DNA of 35,701 bases from assembly GCA_036279355.1 (NCBI GenBank), contig DASUJH010000032.1, forward strand, positions 1 to 35,701, read 5' to 3'. Below the pieces are notes generated by a model. That model searched no databases. It was given only the letters and a program-made list of their open reading frames with translations, and was not told where the DNA came from. This document shows, piece by piece, positions 31,841-35,701 of this stretch. The position numbers and the translations under genes are program-made. This stretch comes from Gemmatimonadales bacterium (GTDB taxonomy: Bacteria > Gemmatimonadota > Gemmatimonadetes > Gemmatimonadales > GWC2-71-9). Numbering within the stretch: position 1 is the first letter of the stretch; the number at the start of each line of letters is the position of its first letter.

Positions 31841-33802
31841 ATGTCCCGCGTCGCAGGATTGACCGTTGCGCTCGCCGTGGCCGGTCTGGCCGGCTGCGGC
31901 GGCATCAAGCCGGTTCCCCCGGGTCAGCACGCCATGGCGACGGCCGACGTCCGGAACGCCGCTCTCGCCACGTACATCAAGCCGGGTGATCTGGACACCT
32001 ACTATCTGTTCTACTCCGGCGGCCACTCCGGCCAGGTGTACGTGGCGGGCGTGCCGTCGATGCGCCATATCGCCACGATTCCGGTGTTCGCTCCCTATCC
32101 GGGCACCGGGTATGGGTACGACGAAGAGAGCCGGCGGATGCTCGGCGGCTTCACCTGGGGCGACGTGCACCATCCGGCGCTCTCCAAGACCGACGGCGAC
32201 TACGACGGGCGCTGGCTCTTCGTCAACGACAACGCGAACAACCGGATCGCGCGGATCGACCTGCGCGACTTCAAGACCCGGCAGATCCTCGGGCCCATCC
32301 CGAACACGATGGGCAATCACGGCTCGTCCATGGTCACCAACAACACGGAGTACGTGCTGGTCGCGACCCGATTCTCGGTGCCGTGGGCCTCGGAGTACGC
32401 GCCGCTCGAGGAGTACGCGACGAAGTTCCATGGCGCGGTTACCGGCATCAGGATCGACCCGAAGGACGGCACGATGAGCGTCGGGTGGCAGATCATGACG
32501 CCGCCGTTCGACTGGGACCTGGGCGCCACGGGCAAGGGCGCCTCCGACGGGTGGGCGTTCTGGACGTCGTACAACTCCGAGCGCGCCACCGGCAAACTGG
32601 AGCAGACCGCATCCCGCAAGGATCGGGACTACATCGCCGTGGTGAACTGGAAGGCGGCGGAGCAGGCGATGCGGGCCGGCAAGACCGCCCCGGTGGTCGG
32701 CGTCCCGATGATCGACCCGGCCAAGGTGCCCGGAGTCATGTATCTGCTGCCCTGCGGGAAGAGCCCGCACGGCGTGGATGTGGATCCGAGCGGCGACTAC
32801 GTCATCTGCTCCGGCAAGCTCCAGCCCACGTCGACGGTCTTTTCGTTCGCCCGGATCCGGGACGCCATCGCCCGGCGGGAGTTCAGCGGCAACGAAGACG
32901 GCATTCCGGTGATCCGGTACGAGTCGGCGCTGATGCTGGAGGTGCCGGTGGGCCTCGGTCCGCTGCACACCCAGTTCGACGGGAAGGGCTACGCCTACAC
33001 GTCGCTCTACGTCGAGAGCGCGATCGCCAAGTGGAAGCTCCCGCCCTACGCCCCGGGCGTCGATCCAAAGTCGCTCGTGGTGGACAAGATTCCGGTGCAG
33101 TTCAACGTCGGACACCTGGTGGTGGCCGGCGGGGATACGCGGCACCCCCAGGGCACTTACCTCGTCGCGATGAACAAGATGTCGAGGGGACGGCACCTCA
33201 ACGTCGGGCCCTCGATTCCGGAGAGCTCGCAGCTCATCGACATCACCGGCGAAAAGATGACGATGATCTACGAGGCGTACACCGATCCCGAGCCGCACTT
33301 CGCGCAGCTGGTACGCCGCGAGGTCCTCAAGCCGATCGAGTTCTACCCGAAGGAGGAGAGCCGCGATCCCAACGCGGTCTGGCAGCCGAAGGACGCGAAG
33401 GTGACGCGGAACGCCGCCACGCACACCGTCGAGGGGAAGGTGTACGCGATCCGGAGCTTCTACGAGCCCAGCCGCATCCAGGTGCAGGAGGGCGACACCG
33501 TGATCCTCCACATCACCAATGCGGAGCAGGAGCGGGATGAGATCCACGGATTCGGCATCACCGCGTTCGACCGGAACGTCGTGGTGGACCCCGGCGAGAC
33601 CAAGACGGTGAAGCTCGTCGCGCGGAAGTCCGGGGTGTACCCCTATTACTGCACCAACTTCTGCTCGGCGCTGCACCAGGAGATGCAGGGCTACCTCGAG
33701 GTGGTGCCGGCGGGGCGGATGATGGCGCTCTACACCGGCAACCAGGGTGAGATGCACGCGGCACCGCCGCGGGACCTGGCGGTGCAGGAGGAGACGCAAT
33801 GA
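31841..33802 (+). CDS. nosZ: Nitrous oxide reductase, clade II, lipoprotein type (NosZ)
   Basis: NosZ reduces N2O to N2 outside the cytoplasmic membrane. The 653-residue protein has a seven-bladed propeller holding CuZ, with ligands His110-His111 (DVHHP), His160 (GNHG), His310 (SPHG), His376 (GPLHTQF), His425 (GHL) and probably His486. The C-terminal cupredoxin CuA domain has His569 (EIHGF), Cys604, Cys608, His612 and Met615 (CTNFCSALHQEM). The leader is a short Sec lipoprotein signal with Cys19 (AGLAGC), not a Tat RR motif, which marks clade II. AAAGGAGAG precedes the ATG at 31841. The stop overlaps the next gene as ATGA. Confidence 0.97.
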   Translation: MSRVAGLTVALAVAGLAGCGGIKPVPPGQHAMATADVRNAALATYIKPGDLDTYYLFYSGGHSGQVYVAGVPSMRHIATIPVFAPYPGTGYGYDEESRRMLGGFTWGDVHHPALSKTDGDYDGRWLFVNDNANNRIARIDLRDFKTRQILGPIPNTMGNHGSSMVTNNTEYVLVATRFSVPWASEYAPLEEYATKFHGAVTGIRIDPKDGTMSVGWQIMTPPFDWDLGATGKGASDGWAFWTSYNSERATGKLEQTASRKDRDYIAVVNWKAAEQAMRAGKTAPVVGVPMIDPAKVPGVMYLLPCGKSPHGVDVDPSGDYVICSGKLQPTSTVFSFARIRDAIARREFSGNEDGIPVIRYESALMLEVPVGLGPLHTQFDGKGYAYTSLYVESAIAKWKLPPYAPGVDPKSLVVDKIPVQFNVGHLVVAGGDTRHPQGTYLVAMNKMSRGRHLNVGPSIPESSQLIDITGEKMTMIYEAYTDPEPHFAQLVRREVLKPIEFYPKEESRDPNAVWQPKDAKVTRNAATHTVEGKVYAIRSFYEPSRIQVQEGDTVILHITNAEQERDEIHGFGITAFDRNVVVDPGETKTVKLVARKSGVYPYYCTNFCSALHQEMQGYLEVVPAGRMMALYTGNQGEMHAAPPRDLAVQEETQ

Positions 33803-34389
33803 CCCGGCTCGTGCGCGGCCGCCGCCGCCTGCTGCTCGTGACCGCCGCCATTATGACCGCGGCGGCGATCTTTCTCCCGCTCTGGGGGATGACGCTCGTG
33901 AGCACGCAGTACCCGGATGGTCTCCGGATGGTCGTGTACCCCGACCACATCCGGGGCGACATCACGGAGATCAACATGCTGAACCACTACATCGGCATGA
34001 CGCCGATCTCGGACGGCCTGTTCCTCGAGCTGAGGCTCCTGCCGATCGGCTTCGCGATCGTGGCCGCCGCGTGCGTGGCCGCGGCGTTCGTCCGGCGACT
34101 CTGGGCCGTGGTGCTTCCGCTCGCGCTCATGGCGGCGCTCGCCGGGTACGGGCTCTGGTCGATGACGTCGCGCCTCTACCAGTTCGGGCACGACCTCGAC
34201 CCGCGGGCCGCGATCCACATCGCGCCGTTCACTCCGCCCATGCTCGGCATGAACCAGATCGCCCAGTTCGCGAGCTACGCGTACTTCTCGTGGGGCACGT
34301 TCCTGCCCCTCGTGGCCGGCGCCCTCGTGACGCTGGTGCTGATGAGCGATGTGCGTGGCGCGGGGCCGCGCACCGGGAGCAAGACGTGA
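33799..34389 (+). CDS. nosB: NosB-like membrane protein of clade II nos clusters
   Basis: This 196-residue membrane protein has about four helices (residues 13-33, 72-93, 97-117 and 160-183). Between helices 1 and 2 is an external segment with YPDGLRMVVYP and INMLNHYIGMTPI. Its place between nosZ and nosD, with 4-bp overlaps on both sides, and its topology match NosB, a membrane protein of unknown function specific to clade II clusters. A second external segment contains a HIAPFTPPMLG sequence. It has no cofactor motif that I can name. Confidence 0.75.
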   Translation: MTRLVRGRRRLLLVTAAIMTAAAIFLPLWGMTLVSTQYPDGLRMVVYPDHIRGDITEINMLNHYIGMTPISDGLFLELRLLPIGFAIVAAACVAAAFVRRLWAVVLPLALMAALAGYGLWSMTSRLYQFGHDLDPRAAIHIAPFTPPMLGMNQIAQFASYAYFSWGTFLPLVAGALVTLVLMSDVRGAGPRTGSKT

Positions 34390-35651
34390 ACCCGCTCGCC
34401 GCGCTTGCCGCGCTCGCGCTCGCCGGCACCGGGGGCGACGCGCCCCGGATGCTGGTCGTGGGTCCCGGCGGATTCGCATCGGTGGGCGCGGCGCTCGGCG
34501 CGGCACGCCCCGGCGACACCGTCCGGGTGCGCGCCGGCCGCTATCGGGAACGGATCGTCATCACGCGGCCGGTGACCCTCCTCGGCGACCCCGGCGCCAT
34601 CCTCGACGGCGCGCGCTCGGGCACCGTGGTCACGATCAGTGCGGATTCGGTGACGATTGCCGGCTTTACCCTGCGGGGGAGCGGCCGCTCGCTCGATCGG
34701 GACGAGGCGGTGGTCAAGCTGGTGAAGGTGCGCGGCGCGACGGTGCGGGACAACATGATCGAAGATCCGTTGCACGGCATCTATCTGCTCGAGACCCACG
34801 GCTCCGAGATCGCACGCAATCGGATCACCGGGGCCGCGGACCTCGCCGAGTCCTCGCGCGGCAACGGAATCCACCTCTTCGGTTCGACCGGCAACCGCAT
34901 CACCGCGAACCACATCGCCGGAACGCGCGACGGGATCTACTTCTCCTTCGCGAGCGGCAATACGGTTGCCGGCAACGAGGTGACCGGCGTGCGCTACGGC
35001 CTGCACTACATGTACTCCGACGACAACGTGTTCGAGCGGAACACCTTTGCGCGGAACGCGGCCGGCGCCGCGATCATGTTCTCGAAGCGGATCACGTTCC
35101 GCGAGAACGTGTTCGCGCGGCACGTCGGCTACCGCGCCTACGGCATCCTGCTGCAGACGGCGGAGCAGGTGGTGGCGGAGCGGAATCGGATCGAGGGCAA
35201 CCTCACCGGGCTCTTCCTCGACGGCGCGACGCATGGGATCTTCCGGGAGAATCTCGTCGCGGGCAACGGCATCGGAGTGGACCTCCTGGCGAGCGCCGAG
35301 GGGAACACGTTCACCGGCAACGTATTCGCGGACAATCGCGTGGCCGTGCGCAAGGTGCTCGGCACGGGCGAGAACGCGTGGGCGCTCGACGGGCGCGGCA
35401 ATTTCTGGAGCGATCCCCGCGTATTCGACCTCGACCGCGACGGCGTCGGCGACCGGCCCTACCGCGCAGGCGACGCGTACGCGACGCTCGCCGCCGCGCG
35501 CCCGGCGCTCGATCTCTTTTCCGGCACGCTCGCGGCGCGCGCCCTCTCGTGGGCGGAGGACGCGTTTCCCGTGTTCGACGTGCCGCGGGTGGAGGATCCG
35601 CGCCCGCTGGTCCGGCGGCCGGCCGCGGCACCGGTGGAGGGCGCGCGATGA
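34386..35651 (+). CDS. nosD: Periplasmic copper-processing protein NosD
   Basis: NosD is needed for CuZ assembly and works with the NosFY ABC transporter. The 421-residue protein starts with a short export signal (residues 1-19). From about residue 60 it forms a CASH/parallel beta-helix of roughly 22-residue turns rich in Asn and Gly (DNMIEDPLHGIYLLETHGSE, NRITANHIAGTRDGIYF, NTVAGNEVTGVRYGLHY). The GTG at 34386 overlaps the nosB stop as GTGA. The next in-frame ATG (34449) would remove the signal. It overlaps nosF by 4 bp. Confidence 0.93.
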   Translation: MNPLAALAALALAGTGGDAPRMLVVGPGGFASVGAALGAARPGDTVRVRAGRYRERIVITRPVTLLGDPGAILDGARSGTVVTISADSVTIAGFTLRGSGRSLDRDEAVVKLVKVRGATVRDNMIEDPLHGIYLLETHGSEIARNRITGAADLAESSRGNGIHLFGSTGNRITANHIAGTRDGIYFSFASGNTVAGNEVTGVRYGLHYMYSDDNVFERNTFARNAAGAAIMFSKRITFRENVFARHVGYRAYGILLQTAEQVVAERNRIEGNLTGLFLDGATHGIFRENLVAGNGIGVDLLASAEGNTFTGNVFADNRVAVRKVLGTGENAWALDGRGNFWSDPRVFDLDRDGVGDRPYRAGDAYATLAAARPALDLFSGTLAARALSWAEDAFPVFDVPRVEDPRPLVRRPAAAPVEGAR

Positions 35652-35701
35652 TCGCGTACGAGCAATTCACCAAGCGCTTCGGCGCCGTCCTCGCGGCCGA
35701 T
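35648..35701 (+). CDS. nosF: NosF ABC-transporter ATPase, 5' end only
   Basis: Only the first 18 codons lie in the window (MIAYEQFTKRFGAVLAAD). They match the first strand and A-loop region of an ABC ATPase, as expected for nosF after nosD. The ATGA overlap with nosD supports co-translation. The Walker motifs are outside the window. Confidence 0.75.
   Translation, partial: MIAYEQFTKRFGAVLAAD

Noticed and set aside
31769-33799. 676-codon open frame antisense to nosZ
   Set aside because: It mirrors nosZ exactly, is rich in His, Arg and Val in a non-protein-like pattern, and has no family motif. It is a by-product of high GC at third positions.

Overview
This window is a very GC-rich chromosomal segment from a free-living bacterium. 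I favour the phylum Gemmatimonadota, but that is an inference. It rests on the base composition, a clade II (Sec/lipoprotein) N2O reductase cluster, the short HisG plus HisZ pair, and several promoters whose -10 box sits 5-6 nt before the start codon (leaderless mRNAs). No 16S or marker tree was available.

Layout. (1) 0-8.7 kb is conserved housekeeping: pdxA; hisG and hisZ; a CBS/CorC membrane protein; hisD; a zinc-type CDF exporter; typA/bipA; and a small Asp/Glu heptad-repeat protein. Several gene ends here carry arrays of one octamer, GGCGGACA. (2) 8.79-8.87 kb is tRNA-Ile(GAT), followed by a strong hairpin, GGTAACA repeats and a frameshifted tyrosine-integrase C-terminus. I read this as the edge of an accessory island. 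(3) 9.5-18.8 kb is the probable island. It holds a DUF2231 protein, an AlkA-type glycosylase, an opposing operon for a two-subunit haem-copper enzyme (CuA subunit II, subunit I, CtaG), an AhpD-like protein coupled to a GAPDH, a second AhpD-like protein, a DUF1624-like membrane protein, and a Fic N-terminal remnant with an AT-rich operator-like patch. (4) 18.9-24.7 kb holds a secreted gluzincin peptidase, a GNAT acetyltransferase and a 1181-residue protein that I propose is PPi-type PEP carboxykinase, with a perfect 17-bp palindrome at its promoter. (5) 25.4-30.8 kb holds a minus-strand operon of a DevS-like GAF histidine kinase, an OmpR-type regulator and a TPCP-class P-type ATPase, then a divergent universal stress protein and a small membrane protein. 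(6) 31.2-35.7 kb is a nos cluster: a lipoprotein cupredoxin, nosZ, nosB-like, nosD and the first codons of nosF, tightly overlapping and cut by the window edge.

How it may fit together. The haem-copper subunit I keeps all six metal-ligand histidines but has Asn where oxygen reductases carry the cross-linked Tyr. That points to NO reduction (sNOR/NorSY-like) rather than O2 reduction. With the nos genes, the window could encode NO -> N2O -> N2. A kinase with the HHPPM GAF motif of haem gas sensors lies between them. No nosC-type cytochrome c gene is visible, and the cupredoxin just upstream of nosZ is the obvious candidate electron donor.
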